From contig NZ_JAGIAG010000002.1 in NCBI RefSeq assembly GCF_017744955.1, forward strand, positions 310,001 through 374,000: DNA of 64,000 nt, given 5' to 3'. Position numbers and translations under genes: made by a program. The DNA comes from Dokdonella sp. Its GTDB lineage: Bacteria > Pseudomonadota > Gammaproteobacteria > Xanthomonadales > Rhodanobacteraceae. Numbering within the stretch: the first letter of the stretch is position 1; every line of letters begins with the position of its first letter. The notes beneath the pieces are model-generated. The model saw only the letters and a list, made by a program, of their open reading frames with translations, ran no database searches and was not told the DNA's origin. Positions 1-9,999 of the stretch are shown piece by piece.

Positions 1-1451
1 TCGCGAACGACCAGCGTGCCGCCGGCGAAGTCGAGCGTGCGCCGCCAGCTCTGCACGGCGGGATCGCCGTCGTAGGCCGGCGTCAGGTCGGCTTCGACGT
101 GCACGGCGCCGCCCGCGCCCGGCGTGACGATCATGCTCGAGGTCGTGCCGATGCGCTGCGGCACGAGCGCGCCGTCGCGTTCGAAGCGCAGCAGGTTGTG
201 CACGTCGGTGCCTTGCTGGATGCCGCTGTGCGTCCAGATGTTCTCGGTGACGGCGAGCCAGTCGCGCCGGAACAGCGTGAACGATCCTTGATCCTGATGC
301 GCGTGGCTCTCGACGTAGGGGCCGGCCGAGAACTGCAGCCACGTCGCGCCTTCGTCCCAGCCGGTACGCGCGAACAGCTGGCCGGTGCCGGTGGCGTGAT
401 AGACGAGTCGGTCGGGCGGGGCTCCGGCGTCGCCGGACGGCAGCAGGTCGTGGCGGAAGTTGAAGCCGCTTTCCATCTGCGCCTGCGAGATCGCGTGCAG
501 CCACCACGAGGCGTTCGCGCGCGCGGTCGCATCGTTGGTCATGCGGCGCGCTTCGAGCATCGTGTGCCGGTGGTAGTCGTACAACACCGGTTCGGACACG
601 CGCGACTGGTCGCCGATCGGCGCGACGCGGTCGCGCGTCGGCACGGTGGCGTGGATCCACCAGGCGATGCTGTCGGTCAGGTGCGCATTGGCGTTGGCGA
701 GATCGGCGCCGGTGGTGTCGCGCCAGAGCCGGTACAGCGCGAACAGCGAGCGGTGCGAAAGGCCGTAGCCGGTGCCTTCCTGGCTGCCGCCCCCGCTGAG
801 CGTTGCCGCGTACTGCTCGAGCGCGGGCAGCTTGACGCCTTGCAGCCACTGCATCCACGTCGCGCGCTGGGATGCATCATCGGTGGCGAGCGCCCACACC
901 ATCGTCGCCTCGACGAAGCTGTAGTAGTAGTTGTTGGCCGGGTTGTCGATCGACCAGCCGGACCACGGATGCGCGTGGCCGCCCCAGTGCGCCTCGGCCG
1001 GATGCCAGACGTTCCACACCGCCTGCTCGGCGTAGGCGGACCAGCGCGTGCGCTGCTGCGGCGTGATCGACGCGGCGCACCAGTCGTAGGTCAGCGCGAG
1101 GTCGCGCAGCATCTCGCCGACGTGCAGGTACGAATCGCCGGAAATCTCCGGGCGCTCTCCCTGCGCGATCAGCGCCTCGGCATCGGCGACTTGCCGTTCC
1201 ACCATCTGCACGGCCAGCGCCGCGTAGGGCGCCCGGCCGGTCAGGCGGAACAGGTAGGCCGCGTCGGTGGCCGAGAACGCGTAGCCGGGTGCGCCGGCGA
1301 CGGCCTGGTCGACCCAGGCCTCGAAGCGCCAGTAGGCCGGCGATTGCAGGTCGACGTAGGACAGGTCCAAGTCGATCGCGGCATAGCAGGGCGGGGAGGC
1401 GCCGGCGGCCAGCAGCGCCGCCAGCGCGAAGCGCGGTACGGATCGAAGCAT
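1..1451 (-). CDS. Heparinase II/III-like (alginate-lyase-like) secreted polysaccharide lyase, 3'-truncated
   Basis: Partial gene whose C-terminus lies beyond window base 1; about 483 residues are visible. ATG at 1451-1449 is preceded by GGAG 8 nt upstream. The N-terminus MLRSVPRFALAALLAAG is a signal peptide, so the product is exported. An alpha-helical lyase-like region covers roughly residues 30-330 (including SQEGTGY near 223-229). It is followed by the start of a heparinase II/III-like beta domain containing HAHQDQGSF near residues 383-391, whose His residues are typical of that family. Such enzymes cleave uronic-acid polysaccharides by beta-elimination; the substrate cannot be told from sequence. 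It is transcribed divergently from the lytic transglycosylase. Family assignment is from memory of motifs, so heparinase/alginate lyase is a family-level call only. Confidence 0.7.
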   Translation of the reverse strand, partial: MLRSVPRFALAALLAAGASPPCYAAIDLDLSYVDLQSPAYWRFEAWVDQAVAGAPGYAFSATDAAYLFRLTGRAPYAALAVQMVERQVADAEALIAQGERPEISGDSYLHVGEMLRDLALTYDWCAASITPQQRTRWSAYAEQAVWNVWHPAEAHWGGHAHPWSGWSIDNPANNYYYSFVEATMVWALATDDASQRATWMQWLQGVKLPALEQYAATLSGGGSQEGTGYGLSHRSLFALYRLWRDTTGADLANANAHLTDSIAWWIHATVPTRDRVAPIGDQSRVSEPVLYDYHRHTMLEARRMTNDATARANASWWLHAISQAQMESGFNFRHDLLPSGDAGAPPDRLVYHATGTGQLFARTGWDEGATWLQFSAGPYVESHAHQDQGSFTLFRRDWLAVTENIWTHSGIQQGTDVHNLLRFERDGALVPQRIGTTSSMIVTPGAGGAVHVEADLTPAYDGDPAVQSWRRTLDFAGGTLVVR

Positions 1452-1559
1452 CGTCACGACTCCGGAAAAGTTTCCTGTCCCGCCGGTGAACGCGCGGAGA
1501 CGATTTGCGACATTCGCCCGCTCTTGCGCGCCGCCGCGACGACCCGCACTTCCGCCGGC

Positions 1560-2372
1560 ATGAATCTTCGTGGCAGCCTTTCGCGCATGATCCGGGCCGG
1601 GTTCGCCGTCTTGCCGCTCGCCGCGGCGCTGTTCGCGGGCGAAGTATCCGCGCGCACGGTCTACCGGTGTGTGCGCGACGGCACGGTCAGCCTAGCGACG
1701 GCGCCGGAGCCTGGTTCGGAATGCTTCGCCAAGCAGCTCGACGACGGCGCCGCCGCGGTGCCGAACCTGTGGGGTTCGCTCGGCCTCGTGCACGGTACGC
1801 TGTACCGGCGCGAACAGGACGGCAAGACCGTCTACGGCACGCGCAACCTGCCGGGCTCGACGCCGGTGCTGGCGTTCACCGTAGCGACGCCGCCCGGGTC
1901 GCCCGCGCACGAAGGACTCGGCAAGATCGGCAAGCCGCGGCTGGCCGAGTTCAAGCAGCAGTTCAAGGCCGCCGCGAAGGCGACCGGCGTCGACGAAGCC
2001 TGGCTGCGCGCGATCGCGCACGCGGAAAGCGCCTACGACGCGAACGCGCTGTCGGAGAAGGGCGCGCAGGGTGTGATGCAGCTGATGCCGGAGACCAGCC
2101 GCGAATACGGCGTCAAGGATCCGTACTCGGCCAAGGCCTCGATCGACGGCGGCGCGCGCCTGCTGCGCGACCTGCGCAAGCGCTACGAAGGCGACCTCAC
2201 GCTGGTCGCCGCCGCCTACAACGCCGGCATCGGCGCAGTCCAGCAGTACGGCGGCGTGCCGCCGTACGCGGAGACGCAGGCCTACGTCGCCAAGGTGCAG
2301 GCGCTGTATGCGCGCTATCGCATCGCGATGGGATTGAAGCCGCTGCCGGCGCAGTTGCAGGCGGCGGAGTAG
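1560..2372 (+). CDS. Lytic transglycosylase, SLT domain, exported
   Basis: Predicted periplasmic murein lytic transglycosylase of 270 aa. Signal peptide about residues 1-31 (ends ...EVSA). The C-terminal SLT domain starts near residue 128. It has the catalytic Glu in AIAHAESAYD (E156), then GVMQLMP (171-177) and AAYNAG (218-223), the three classical SLT signatures. It would cut glycan strands to 1,6-anhydro products during wall remodelling. The same frame stays open far upstream to base 99, but that part is antisense to the lyase gene. ATG 1560 is chosen because it gives a signal peptide; ATG 1587 is a possible alternative. It ends 9 bp short of the convergent methyltransferase gene. Confidence 0.85.
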   Translation: MNLRGSLSRMIRAGFAVLPLAAALFAGEVSARTVYRCVRDGTVSLATAPEPGSECFAKQLDDGAAAVPNLWGSLGLVHGTLYRREQDGKTVYGTRNLPGSTPVLAFTVATPPGSPAHEGLGKIGKPRLAEFKQQFKAAAKATGVDEAWLRAIAHAESAYDANALSEKGAQGVMQLMPETSREYGVKDPYSAKASIDGGARLLRDLRKRYEGDLTLVAAAYNAGIGAVQQYGGVPPYAETQAYVAKVQALYARYRIAMGLKPLPAQLQAAE

Positions 2373-2381
2373 GGCCGGCGC

Positions 2382-3137
2382 TCAGTCGACGTAGCCGGCG
2401 ACCATCACGCGCTTGCCGTAGCGCAGCTGCTCGTAGGCGTTCTCCGGCGGCGGCACCAGTTCGACGCGCGCGAAGCCGACCTTGCGCAGGATCCAGAACA
2501 GCGCTTCCAGGCTCGGCACCAGGCAGATGCCGGTGGTGCTGGTCTCCGGGCCGTGCGTTTCCTCGGTCTCGTCGATGATGCCGAACGAGCCCTTCAACGG
2601 ACGCACGAAGCGGTAGCTGCCGTAGTCGACCATGCCGGTCATGCCCGGCACGATCTGCGTCTCGACCAGGCAGACCTGGCGCGTGAGTGCGCGCGCCTGG
2701 CGCAGCGCGCCGACCGGATTTTCGAGGTGGTAGATCAGGCCGAGCATCAGCACGACATCGAAGGTGCCGAGCGCGGCGGCGTCGAGCGCGTGCACGTCGC
2801 TCTGCGCCACGCGCAGGTTGGAAAGACCCAGCGTGTCGCGTACCAGCGTGGTGTCGGCGACGTGTTCGGCGCGCGCGTCGATGGCGAGCACGTCGTCCGC
2901 GCCGGCCTGCGCGAGCTGCGTCGCGAACCAGCCCTGATGGCAGGCGATGTCGATCGCGTTGCGTCCGGTCAGCGTGTCGCCGAAGCGCGCACGCAGCACG
3001 CCTTGCAGCATCGCCAGGCGCGTTTCGTGGATCGCGTCGAGCGCGCCGTCGTCGTAGGTGCGGGTGACGCGGCCGCTCGGCAGCTGGAAGCGGTAGAACC
3101 AGGTCTTGTCGAGCAGGGCTTGTTCGTTCGCGCTCAT
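2382..3137 (-). CDS. Class I SAM-dependent methyltransferase
   Basis: 251 aa. A Rossmann-type SAM-binding loop is visible at AIDIACHQGWFA (about residues 61-72), with an acidic second strand (VLAIDAR) and a motif IV-like segment FDVVLMLGLIYHLENP. The C-terminal half (GTFDVV onward, TETHGPETSTTG) resembles the CmoB/DUF1698 group, but the protein is shorter than CmoB and lacks its N-terminal domain. The substrate is unknown. ATG 3137 is the first good start; the Shine-Dalgarno is weak. The gene ends facing the lytic transglycosylase with 9 bp between the stops. The DUF3187 gene lies upstream on the same strand. Confidence 0.75.
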   Translation of the reverse strand: MSANEQALLDKTWFYRFQLPSGRVTRTYDDGALDAIHETRLAMLQGVLRARFGDTLTGRNAIDIACHQGWFATQLAQAGADDVLAIDARAEHVADTTLVRDTLGLSNLRVAQSDVHALDAAALGTFDVVLMLGLIYHLENPVGALRQARALTRQVCLVETQIVPGMTGMVDYGSYRFVRPLKGSFGIIDETEETHGPETSTTGICLVPSLEALFWILRKVGFARVELVPPPENAYEQLRYGKRVMVAGYVD

Positions 3138-3181
3138 GTCGGAGTCGATGGAAGGCAAGGCGCGATTGTAGCGTCCCGTGC

Positions 3182-4153
3182 TCAGAGCGACAGGCCGACG
3201 AAGAACGTCACGTCCTGCGCGTGCCGCGCCGGAAGGTCCTCGACCAGGCCGGCGCGCAGGGTCCAGCCCGCGCGCGCGCGCCAGGCGGTCGATACGCTCA
3301 AGTTGCCGGCCGCGCGCAGCATCGGGATCGCCGAATCGTAGGGTGCGTCGTGCCATTGGTATTGCGCCGCGACGCTCCACTGCGACGTGAGGGAATAGCC
3401 GAGCGTCGCGTCGACGAAGGCGACGAGATCCTCGGCACGGCGCGGCAGCAGGTCGGTGTCGCCGCGCCGCGTCAGTCCGGCGCGCAGGCCCCAGGGCAGG
3501 CGCGTCGCCGCGGTCGATTGCGCCGCCAGCCACAGGCTGAGGTCGATCGCGCGGTCGTCGAGCAGCGGGCTCGCGTGCGAGGTCGGCAGCTTCAGCGTCG
3601 CGCCGACCAGCCATTCGTGGCCGTCGGCCGGCGCGCGCCAGGCGAGGTCGAGCAGCAGCGGAGCGACGCCGCTGCGCGCGCGCGTCAGCGCGAGGGTGTC
3701 GCCGCGCGAGTCGGCGTAGTCGATCGTGTGGCCGTTGCCGCCGAGCCGGCCGCGGTCGCCGTTGGTGAAGCCGAACGCGCGATGGAAGTCCTCGATGAAG
3801 GAGTCGAGGAAGCCGCCGCCGAACCGCGTGCCGGCCAGGGTCGCGCGCGCGACCCAGTGCTCGCCGAAGCTGCGCGTGACGGCGATGCGCGCCTCGTGGA
3901 TTTCCATGTCGTAGAACAGCCGCTCGCCGCCGCCGGCGAAGGCGATCTCGGTATTGCTCGCCGCGATCGCCGCGTCGACGCGCCAGCGGTCGCCGGCGGC
4001 GATCGTCGGCGGCGCGAACGGCAGGCCGCCGGCAGCGACGAACGGATTCGCGTCGCGGTAGAGCAGCCACGGTGCGGCGAGGTAGTCCTCGGCGCTCGCG
4101 CCGGCGCAGAGGCCGAGCGCGAGCAGTGCGGCGAATCGCCGATGCGTGCGCAC
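3182..4153 (-). CDS. DUF3187-like outer-membrane beta-barrel protein
   Basis: 323 aa from GTG 4153. The N-terminus VRTHRRFAALLALGLCAGASA is a signal peptide. The mature part starts with ANPFVAAGGLPFAPP and continues with many alternating hydrophobic strands, ending in FFVGLSL with a C-terminal aliphatic/aromatic pattern typical of outer-membrane barrels. This matches the DUF3187 family by overall pattern; function is unknown. The frame stays open to ATG 4252, but that ATG lies inside a perfect terminator-like stem-loop and would add 33 Arg-rich residues before the signal peptide. I therefore prefer the GTG. Confidence 0.65.
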   Translation of the reverse strand: MRTHRRFAALLALGLCAGASAEDYLAAPWLLYRDANPFVAAGGLPFAPPTIAAGDRWRVDAAIAASNTEIAFAGGGERLFYDMEIHEARIAVTRSFGEHWVARATLAGTRFGGGFLDSFIEDFHRAFGFTNGDRGRLGGNGHTIDYADSRGDTLALTRARSGVAPLLLDLAWRAPADGHEWLVGATLKLPTSHASPLLDDRAIDLSLWLAAQSTAATRLPWGLRAGLTRRGDTDLLPRRAEDLVAFVDATLGYSLTSQWSVAAQYQWHDAPYDSAIPMLRAAGNLSVSTAWRARAGWTLRAGLVEDLPARHAQDVTFFVGLSL

Positions 4154-4250
4154 GGAATACGGCCGGGTCGTCCCGCGCCGGGTCGCCGCACCGGTGTCGA
4201 AGACACGAGCGCGGCGGCCGGCACGGCCGGCGAGAATCGGAGGAAGAGGC

Positions 4251-4282
4251 ATCGGCGTTCGAGCCAGGGATCGAACGCCGAT
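4251..4282 (-). terminator. Perfect stem-loop downstream of the SDR gene
   Basis: Arms ATCGGCGTTCGA (4251-4262) and TCGAACGCCGAT (4271-4282) are perfect 12-bp complements around an 8-nt loop. They lie 28 bp after the stop of the minus-strand SDR gene. On that strand the stem is followed by a T/C-rich but not clean U tract, so it is a terminator candidate rather than a textbook one. Confidence 0.5.
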
Positions 4283-4309
4283 TCTGACACGGTCCTCAGG
4301 CGCGGGAGT

Positions 4310-5059
4310 TCAGCGCGTGCCGCCGGAGGCGATCAATTTCTCGCCGGTCAGCCAGGCTGAATCGTCGGAGGCGAGGAAGACCGCGATCGAGGCGATGTCT
4401 TCCGGCTGGCCGAGGCGGCCGAGCGGAGTCTGCGCGACCATCTGCTTTTCGAAGTCGCTGCCGATGATGCCGGCCGCGTGCGTGCCTTCGGTCTCCACGC
4501 CGCCCGGATTGATCGAGTTGACGCGGATCTTCCTCGGCGCGAGTTCCTTCGACAGCACGTGCGTGATCGTGTCCACCGCGCCTTTCGTCGCCGCGTAGAC
4601 CGACGATCCCGGCAGACCGAGCTGGCTGGCGACCGAGCTGATGTTGACGATGTTGCCACCCTCGGCGCCGAAGTGCTTCACCGCCTCGCGCGAGGCCTGC
4701 AGCAGGCCGAGTACGTTGACGTCGAACTGGCGGCGGTACAGCTCCTCGGTCAATTCCTCCAGCGGCGCGAACTGGTAGACGCCGGCGTTGTTCACCAGGA
4801 TGTCGAGCCTGCCGTAGGTTTCTTGCGTTTGCGCGAACAGCCGCTCGACATCGGCCGATTTGGCCACGTCTCCCTGCACCGCGGTCGCCTTGCCGCCGGC
4901 CTGGGTGATTTCCGCGACGACGCGATCGGCGCCCTCGCGGCTGGCCGCGTAGTTGACCACCACCGACGCGCCGGCGGCGGCCAGTCCCTTGGCGATGCTG
5001 GCGCCGATGCCCTTCGAAGCTCCCGTCACCACTGCCACCTTGCCCTGCAACTTGTTCAT
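4310..5059 (-). CDS. Short-chain dehydrogenase/reductase (classical SDR)
   Basis: 249 aa, standard length. It shows the NAD(P)-binding motif TGASKGIG (residues 12-19), NNAG (90-93), and the catalytic Ser141/142, Tyr155 and Lys159 in YAATK, followed by INPGGVETEG. It resembles 3-oxoacyl-ACP-reductase/glucose-1-dehydrogenase-like SDRs, but the substrate cannot be assigned. It is cytoplasmic. It lies 123 bp downstream of the ArsR-type regulator on the same strand and has its own predicted promoter with an embedded inverted repeat, suggesting inducible control. Gene neighbours do not suggest fatty-acid synthesis. Confidence 0.88.
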   Translation of the reverse strand: MNKLQGKVAVVTGASKGIGASIAKGLAAAGASVVVNYAASREGADRVVAEITQAGGKATAVQGDVAKSADVERLFAQTQETYGRLDILVNNAGVYQFAPLEELTEELYRRQFDVNVLGLLQASREAVKHFGAEGGNIVNISSVASQLGLPGSSVYAATKGAVDTITHVLSKELAPRKIRVNSINPGGVETEGTHAAGIIGSDFEKQMVAQTPLGRLGQPEDIASIAVFLASDDSAWLTGEKLIASGGTR

Positions 5060-5077
5060 GGATGCGTCCTGTATCGT

Positions 5078-5113
5078 GAGATTTATAGTTAGATGATTAT
5101 CTAACTGTCTAAG
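5078..5113 (-). promoter_or_regulatory. SDR promoter with embedded operator-like inverted repeat
   Basis: On the minus strand TAGACA, an 18-nt spacer and TATAAA form a sigma70-like promoter ending about 20 bp before the SDR start. The spacer is filled by the perfect inverted repeat AGTTAGAT-GATT-ATCTAACT (5087-5106 on plus), in an AT-rich patch unlike its surroundings. A repressor bound there would occlude polymerase. The ArsR-family gene just upstream is the obvious candidate ligand; this is inference. Confidence 0.55.
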
Positions 5114-5182
5114 CGATAGGGTGCAGGCCGGGCTTTTTCAAGAACGGGACGGGAAAGATTTTTCGGGCGGCCCCGGGCGGGC

Positions 5183-5473
5183 TCAGATCGCCGCCAGCCG
5201 CGCCAGGTAGGCGGCCAGCACGTCGCGGCGCAGGGTCAGGTGGACGAACTTGCCTTCGCGCTGGAGGTCGACGAGCCCGGCGGTTTCGAGCTCCTTGACG
5301 TGATGGGAGATCGTCGCCGCGCTGACGTTGTGCGTGTCCTGCAGCGCGCTGCACGGCATCGCGCGGTCGCAGCTGCCGATCTGCTGCAGGATTTCGACGC
5401 GGCGCGGCTCGGCCAGCGCGCGCGCGATGCGCTCGAGCTGGCGCTCGTCGAGTTGGATGCGTGTCGCGGTCAT
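5183..5473 (-). CDS. ArsR-family winged-helix transcriptional regulator
   Basis: 96 aa, typical for the family. The core is [20 protein letters not shown], then [13 protein letters not shown] (helix entering the winged helix), and the recognition-helix region [19 protein letters not shown] (residues 48-66), followed by the wing [16 protein letters not shown]. Two cysteines lie in SCDRAMPC (34-41), which could be a metal or redox site but do not match the ELCVCD motif of ArsR. It probably binds DNA as a dimer and may regulate the downstream SDR gene. It starts at ATG 5473 and sits between the RND terminator and the SDR gene. Confidence 0.85.
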   Translation of the reverse strand: MTATRIQLDERQLERIARALAEPRRVEILQQIGSCDRAMPCSALQDTHNVSAATISHHVKELETAGLVDLQREGKFVHLTLRRDVLAAYLARLAAI

Positions 5474-5540
5474 GCGTCCAAGGATGGGTTCGCGGCACGG
5501 TCGATGCAAGCCGTCGCGCTCGATGCGAAGGAGGAGCTGC

Positions 5541-5570
5541 AAAAGAAAACGGCCCGGAACACCGGGCCGT
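5541..5570 (-). terminator. Rho-independent terminator of the RND efflux operon
   Basis: ACGGCCCGG (5549-5557) and CCGGGCCGT (5562-5570) form a perfect 9-bp stem with a 4-nt loop. In the minus-strand transcript it is followed by TTTTCTTTT. It lies 26 bp beyond the stop of the RND permease and separates that operon from the ArsR gene. Confidence 0.9.
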
Positions 5571-5595
5571 TCGTGAGCGCCTGCGTGATGCCGGC

Positions 5596-8500
5596 TCAGT
5601 GCCCGCCGTGACCGCCGGCGTCGAGCTGGGCCTGCGTTTCCTCGCGCGATTCGAGCTTGTCGCCGAGCAGGCGCCGCATCATCACGTAGAAGATCGGGAT
5701 GAACAGCAGGCCGAGGAAGGTCGCGAACAGCATGCCGCCGACGACGCCGGTGCCGATCGCGTGGCGCGAGTTGGCGCCGGCGCCGGTCGAGATCGCCAGC
5801 GGCAAGCAGCCGAGGATGAAGGCGAACGAGGTCATCAGGATCGGCCGCAGGCGCAGGCGTGCGGCGTCGACCACGGCGGCGCCGAGGCCGCGTCCGGAGC
5901 GCTGCTCGGCGACGGCGAACTCGACGATCAGGATCGCGTTCTTCGCCGCCAGGCCGATGATCGTGATGATGCCGATCTTGAAGTAGACGTCGTTGGACAG
6001 TCCGCGTCCCCAGGTCGCCAGCACCGCGCCGAGCACGCCCAGCGGCACCACCAGGAGCACGGACACCGGGATCGACCAGCTCTCGTACAGCGCGGCCAGG
6101 CACAGGAACACGATCAGGATCGACAGCGCGTACAGCATCGGCGCCTGGTTGCCCGAGATGATTTCCTGCAGCGACTGGCCGGTCCAGTCGAAGCCCATGC
6201 CGTTGGGCAGGTCGTTCTTGATGATGTCCTGCATTGCCGTCATCGCCTCGCCCGAGCTGCGGCCCGGAGCGGGGGAGCCGTTGATCTGGATCGCCGAATA
6301 GCCGTTGTAGCGGGCCAGCGTGGGCGAGCCCATCTTCCATTCGGTCGAAACCACGTTCGACAGCGGGATCATCGCCGGCAGCGTCGTGGTGCCCTTGCTC
6401 GTCGTCACCGTCTCGGTCTGCGTCGAGCTCGGCACGAAGAAGCGGCCGAGCGCGTCGGGATTCATGCGGAACGGCGCGTCGGCCTGCATGTTCACGCGCT
6501 GCACGCGACCCTGGTAGAAGAAGTCGTTGGCGTAGACCGGCGCCAGCATCAGCTGGATCGCGGTGTACACGTCCGACAGCGACAGGCCCATCGACTGCGC
6601 CTGCACGCGGTCGACCTTCATCGCCAACTGCGAAGTCGGCGGCAGGATGTTCGGACGCACGCCGGTCAGGAGATCGCTCCGCTCGGCCGCCTTGGCGAGC
6701 AGGATGTTCTGCGCCTCGATCAGCGCGTCGTGGCCGGCGCCGGAGCGATCCTGCAGGTACATGTCGAAGCCGCCGAACTGGCCGAGGCCGCGGATCGTCG
6801 GCAGGTTGACGATGAAGGCCTGCGCGTCGCGCACGTTCATGAAGATCGCGCCGTTGAGCTGCTGGATCACCTGCGAGGCGGTGGCCTTGCGGTCGTTCCA
6901 GTGCTTGAGCCGGATGAACGCCATGCCGGTGTTTTCGCCGTTGCCGATGAAGCTGAAGCCGGACACCGCGATCACGCCTTCGACCGCCTCGTTCTTGCGC
7001 ACCAGCTCGCCGATGTCGCCCATCACCTTCTTGGTGCGTTCGATGCTCGCGCCGGACGGCAGCTGCACGATGGCGAAGGCGAAGCCCTGGTCCTCCTCCG
7101 GCACGAAGCTCGACGGCAGCTTGACGAACAGGAAGCCGCAGGCGACGGCGACGACGGCGAACAGCGCCATCCAGCGCGGCGTGTGCCGGATCGCCGAGAA
7201 GATGTGCCCGGTGTAGGTCTTCTGCACCCAGTCGAAGGCCCGGTTGAACCAGCGGAAGAACGCGTTCTTCTTCGTCTCGTGCAGCGGCTTGAGCATCGTC
7301 GCGCACAGCGCCGGCGTGAACATCAGCGCGAGGAACGCGGAGAAGCCGGTCGACAGCGCGATGGTCAGGCAGAACTGCCGGAAGATCGCGCCGGCCGAGC
7401 CGGACTGCAGCGCGCTCGGCACGAACACCGCCATCAGCACCACCGCGATCGCGACGACCGCGCCGGAGATCTGGCTCATCGCCTTGCGCGTCGCTTCCTT
7501 CGGCGACAGGCCTTCCTCGTCCATGATGCGCTCGACGTTCTCGATCACCACGATCGCGTCGTCGACGACGATGCCGATCACCAGCACCATGCCGAACAGC
7601 GACAGCTGGTTGATCGTGAAGCCGACCATCCACATGCCGAGGAAGCCGCCCATCAGCGCCACCGGGATCACCAGCAGCGCGATGATCGTCATGCGCAGGT
7701 TCTGCAGGAACACCAGCATGACCAGGAAGACGAGGATGACTGCCTCGACCAGGGTCTGCACCACTTCCTCGATCGAGATCGTGATGAACGGCGTGGTGTC
7801 GTACGGCACGAACCACGACACGCCGTGCGGGAAGCTGGCCTGCAGCTCGTCCATCTTGGCCTTGACCGCCTTGCCGACGCCGAGCGCGTTGGCGCCGGTC
7901 TGCAGCTGCACCGCGTAGCCGGCGACGGCCTGGCCGTTGTAGGTGACGCTGACGCCGTAGCCGAACGGTCCGAGCTCGACGCGCGCGACGTCCTTCAGGC
8001 GCACCGAGGTGCCGTCGGTATTGGCGCGCAGGATGATGTTCTCGAACTCCGCCGGCGAGGTGAAGCGGCCCTCGGCCGTCACCGTCGCCTGGAAGCCGTT
8101 GCCGGGCACCGCCGGTTCCGCGCCGAGCGAGCCGGCGGCGACCTGGATGTTCTGCCCGCGCACCGCGGCCAGCGCCTGCGCGGCGGACAGGTTGTAGCCC
8201 TTGAGCTTGTCCGCGTCGAGCCAGATGCGCATCGCGTACTCGGAGCCGAACTGACGCACGTTGCCTACGCCCGGGATGCGCTGGATCTGCGGGATCACGT
8301 TCGCCGCGAGCATGTTGTTCAGCGCGTAGGAGTCGTAGGCGCCGTCGTCGGACTTGAGCATGCCGACCATCAGGAAGTCGGGGTTCTGCTTGGCGACCAC
8401 GATGCCCTGCTGGGTGACTTCCGACGGCAGGCGCGGCGTCGCCAGCGAGACCTTGTTCTGCGTCTGCACCTGGGCGATGTCCGGATCGGTGCCGGGCTCG

Positions 8501-8781
8501 AAGGTCAGCGTGATCGACGAGGAACCGTCGGAGCCGGAGCTGGAACTGAAGTAGGCGAGGTTGTCGATGCCGGTCAGCTGCTGCTCGATCACCTGCGTTA
8601 CGGTCTTCTCGACCGTGTTCGCGTCGGCGCCCTGGTAGGTCGCGGCGACGACGACCTGCGGCGGTGCGATCGACGGATACGACTCGATGCCGAGCTGGGT
8701 GATCGCGATGGCGCCGCCGAGCGTGATCAGGATCGCGACGACCCAGGCGAAGATCGGGCGGTCGATGAAGAAATTGGGCAT
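5596..8781 (-). CDS. RND (HAE1-type) multidrug efflux inner-membrane transporter, AcrB-like
   Basis: 1061 aa, matching AcrB/MexB-class pumps. The N-terminus [17 protein letters not shown] is typical of the family. The proton-relay Asp pair is at D407/D408 in [18 protein letters not shown], the same numbering as AcrB, and 12 membrane spans flank two large periplasmic loops. It would export drugs or other amphiphiles from periplasm or outer leaflet by proton antiport. It works with the membrane-fusion protein encoded 39 bp upstream. No TolC-type outer-membrane gene is next to it, so the channel must come from elsewhere in the genome. The substrate range is not predictable. Confidence 0.95.
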   Translation of the reverse strand: MPNFFIDRPIFAWVVAILITLGGAIAITQLGIESYPSIAPPQVVVAATYQGADANTVEKTVTQVIEQQLTGIDNLAYFSSSSGSDGSSSITLTFEPGTDPDIAQVQTQNKVSLATPRLPSEVTQQGIVVAKQNPDFLMVGMLKSDDGAYDSYALNNMLAANVIPQIQRIPGVGNVRQFGSEYAMRIWLDADKLKGYNLSAAQALAAVRGQNIQVAAGSLGAEPAVPGNGFQATVTAEGRFTSPAEFENIILRANTDGTSVRLKDVARVELGPFGYGVSVTYNGQAVAGYAVQLQTGANALGVGKAVKAKMDELQASFPHGVSWFVPYDTTPFITISIEEVVQTLVEAVILVFLVMLVFLQNLRMTIIALLVIPVALMGGFLGMWMVGFTINQLSLFGMVLVIGIVVDDAIVVIENVERIMDEEGLSPKEATRKAMSQISGAVVAIAVVLMAVFVPSALQSGSAGAIFRQFCLTIALSTGFSAFLALMFTPALCATMLKPLHETKKNAFFRWFNRAFDWVQKTYTGHIFSAIRHTPRWMALFAVVAVACGFLFVKLPSSFVPEEDQGFAFAIVQLPSGASIERTKKVMGDIGELVRKNEAVEGVIAVSGFSFIGNGENTGMAFIRLKHWNDRKATASQVIQQLNGAIFMNVRDAQAFIVNLPTIRGLGQFGGFDMYLQDRSGAGHDALIEAQNILLAKAAERSDLLTGVRPNILPPTSQLAMKVDRVQAQSMGLSLSDVYTAIQLMLAPVYANDFFYQGRVQRVNMQADAPFRMNPDALGRFFVPSSTQTETVTTSKGTTTLPAMIPLSNVVSTEWKMGSPTLARYNGYSAIQINGSPAPGRSSGEAMTAMQDIIKNDLPNGMGFDWTGQSLQEIISGNQAPMLYALSILIVFLCLAALYESWSIPVSVLLVVPLGVLGAVLATWGRGLSNDVYFKIGIITIIGLAAKNAILIVEFAVAEQRSGRGLGAAVVDAARLRLRPILMTSFAFILGCLPLAISTGAGANSRHAIGTGVVGGMLFATFLGLLFIPIFYVMMRRLLGDKLESREETQAQLDAGGHGGH

Positions 8782-8820
8782 GGGAGGGGTTCCTGCGAGC
8801 CTGGGTCGAGCGCGGCGCGA

Positions 8821-9999
8821 TCAGTGCGCCGCGGTTGCCTGTGCGGGGGCGGCCGCTTTCGCCGGCTCCGGCTGCCACGGCGTCGCCTTGGCCGGCTGGC
8901 CGGGCTTGGCCTTCTGCAAGCCGCTGACGATGATCTGGTCGCCGTCGGCGAGGCCGTCGGTGACGATCCAGCTGTCGCCGCGCAGGCGGTCGGCCTTGAT
9001 CCGCTTCTGTTCGACCTTGCCGTCCGCGCCGACCACCATCACGAAGGCGCCTTGGGTGTCGCGCTGCACCGCGCGCTGCGAGATCAGCCAGGCGTGCTTG
9101 AGGTCGCCGAGCGTCAGGCGCACGTTGACGAACTGGCCCGGCAGCAGGCGATGCTGCGGGTTCGGCACGATGCCGCGCAGCGACACGGCGCCGGTGGCGG
9201 CATCGACCGCCTGGTCGGAGAAGTCGAGCGTGCCGGGATCGGAGTAGGGCGTGCCGTCGGGCAGGAGCAGCTCGACTTTCGCCTTGGCCTGGTCCGCCAG
9301 ATCGACGCTGCCGGCCGCGGCGGCGGCGCGCAGGCTGTCGAGCTGGCCGACCGCCTGGGTGAAGTTCACGTAGATCGGGTCGATCTGCTCGACCGTGGTC
9401 AGCAAGGTCGCTTCGCCCTGGCCGACCAGCGCGCCCTCGGTCACCTGCTGCTGGCCGGCGCGACCGGCGATCGGCGCGGTCACGCTGGTGTAGCCGAGGT
9501 TGATCTTCGCCGCTTCGACGTTCGCCTGCGCCTGCTTCACGGCGGCGGCGGCGGTGCGTTCGGCGGCGGCGGCGTTGTCGAGGTCGGCCTTCGACAACAG
9601 GCCCTTGCTGGCGACCGAGCGCGCGCGTTCGGCGGCGACGCGGTTGTTGGTGTAGGTCGCCTGCGCCGAGGCGAGGTTGGCCTGCTGCGCGTTCAACGTG
9701 GCGCGCAGCGGTGCCGGATCGATCTCGAACAGCACCTGGCCCTGCTTGACGTCGCTGCCTTCGGTGTAGACGCGCTTCTGCAGCACGCCGGGGACGCGTG
9801 CGCGCACGTCGGCGCTGCGCGTGGCGGTGAGGCGGCCGGTCAGGTCCTCGGTCAGCGGCACCGACTGCGCCTTGGCGGCGACCACGCCGACCTCGGGGGG
9901 CGGAGGCGTCTGCTGCTGCGGCTGGGACTTGCCGCAGCCGGTCGCGATCGCGGCGAGCGCGGTGATGCCGGCGCAGGTCAGGGCGCTATGCAACTTCAT
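8821..9999 (-). CDS. RND efflux periplasmic adaptor (membrane fusion protein), lipoprotein
   Basis: 392 aa. The lipoprotein signal ends in AIATGC with lipidated Cys22. It is followed by a Gln/Pro-rich linker, a split lipoyl domain ([20 protein letters not shown] and its partner [24 protein letters not shown]), and an Ala-rich alpha-helical hairpin of about residues 100-170. This is the AcrA/MexA architecture. It bridges the RND pump to an outer-membrane channel. It is the first gene of a two-gene operon with the permease and is preceded by a promoter overlapped by a perfect palindrome. The C-terminus is Ala/Pro rich ([20 protein letters not shown]). Confidence 0.93.
   Translation of the reverse strand: MKLHSALTCAGITALAAIATGCGKSQPQQQTPPPPEVGVVAAKAQSVPLTEDLTGRLTATRSADVRARVPGVLQKRVYTEGSDVKQGQVLFEIDPAPLRATLNAQQANLASAQATYTNNRVAAERARSVASKGLLSKADLDNAAAAERTAAAAVKQAQANVEAAKINLGYTSVTAPIAGRAGQQQVTEGALVGQGEATLLTTVEQIDPIYVNFTQAVGQLDSLRAAAAAGSVDLADQAKAKVELLLPDGTPYSDPGTLDFSDQAVDAATGAVSLRGIVPNPQHRLLPGQFVNVRLTLGDLKHAWLISQRAVQRDTQGAFVMVVGADGKVEQKRIKADRLRGDSWIVTDGLADGDQIIVSGLQKAKPGQPAKATPWQPEPAKAAAPAQATAAH

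Noticed and set aside
4251..4282. tRNA-like sequence GTTCGATCCC
   Set aside because: It looks like a T-arm fragment but no acceptor, D- or anticodon arms can be built around it. A stem-loop explains it better.
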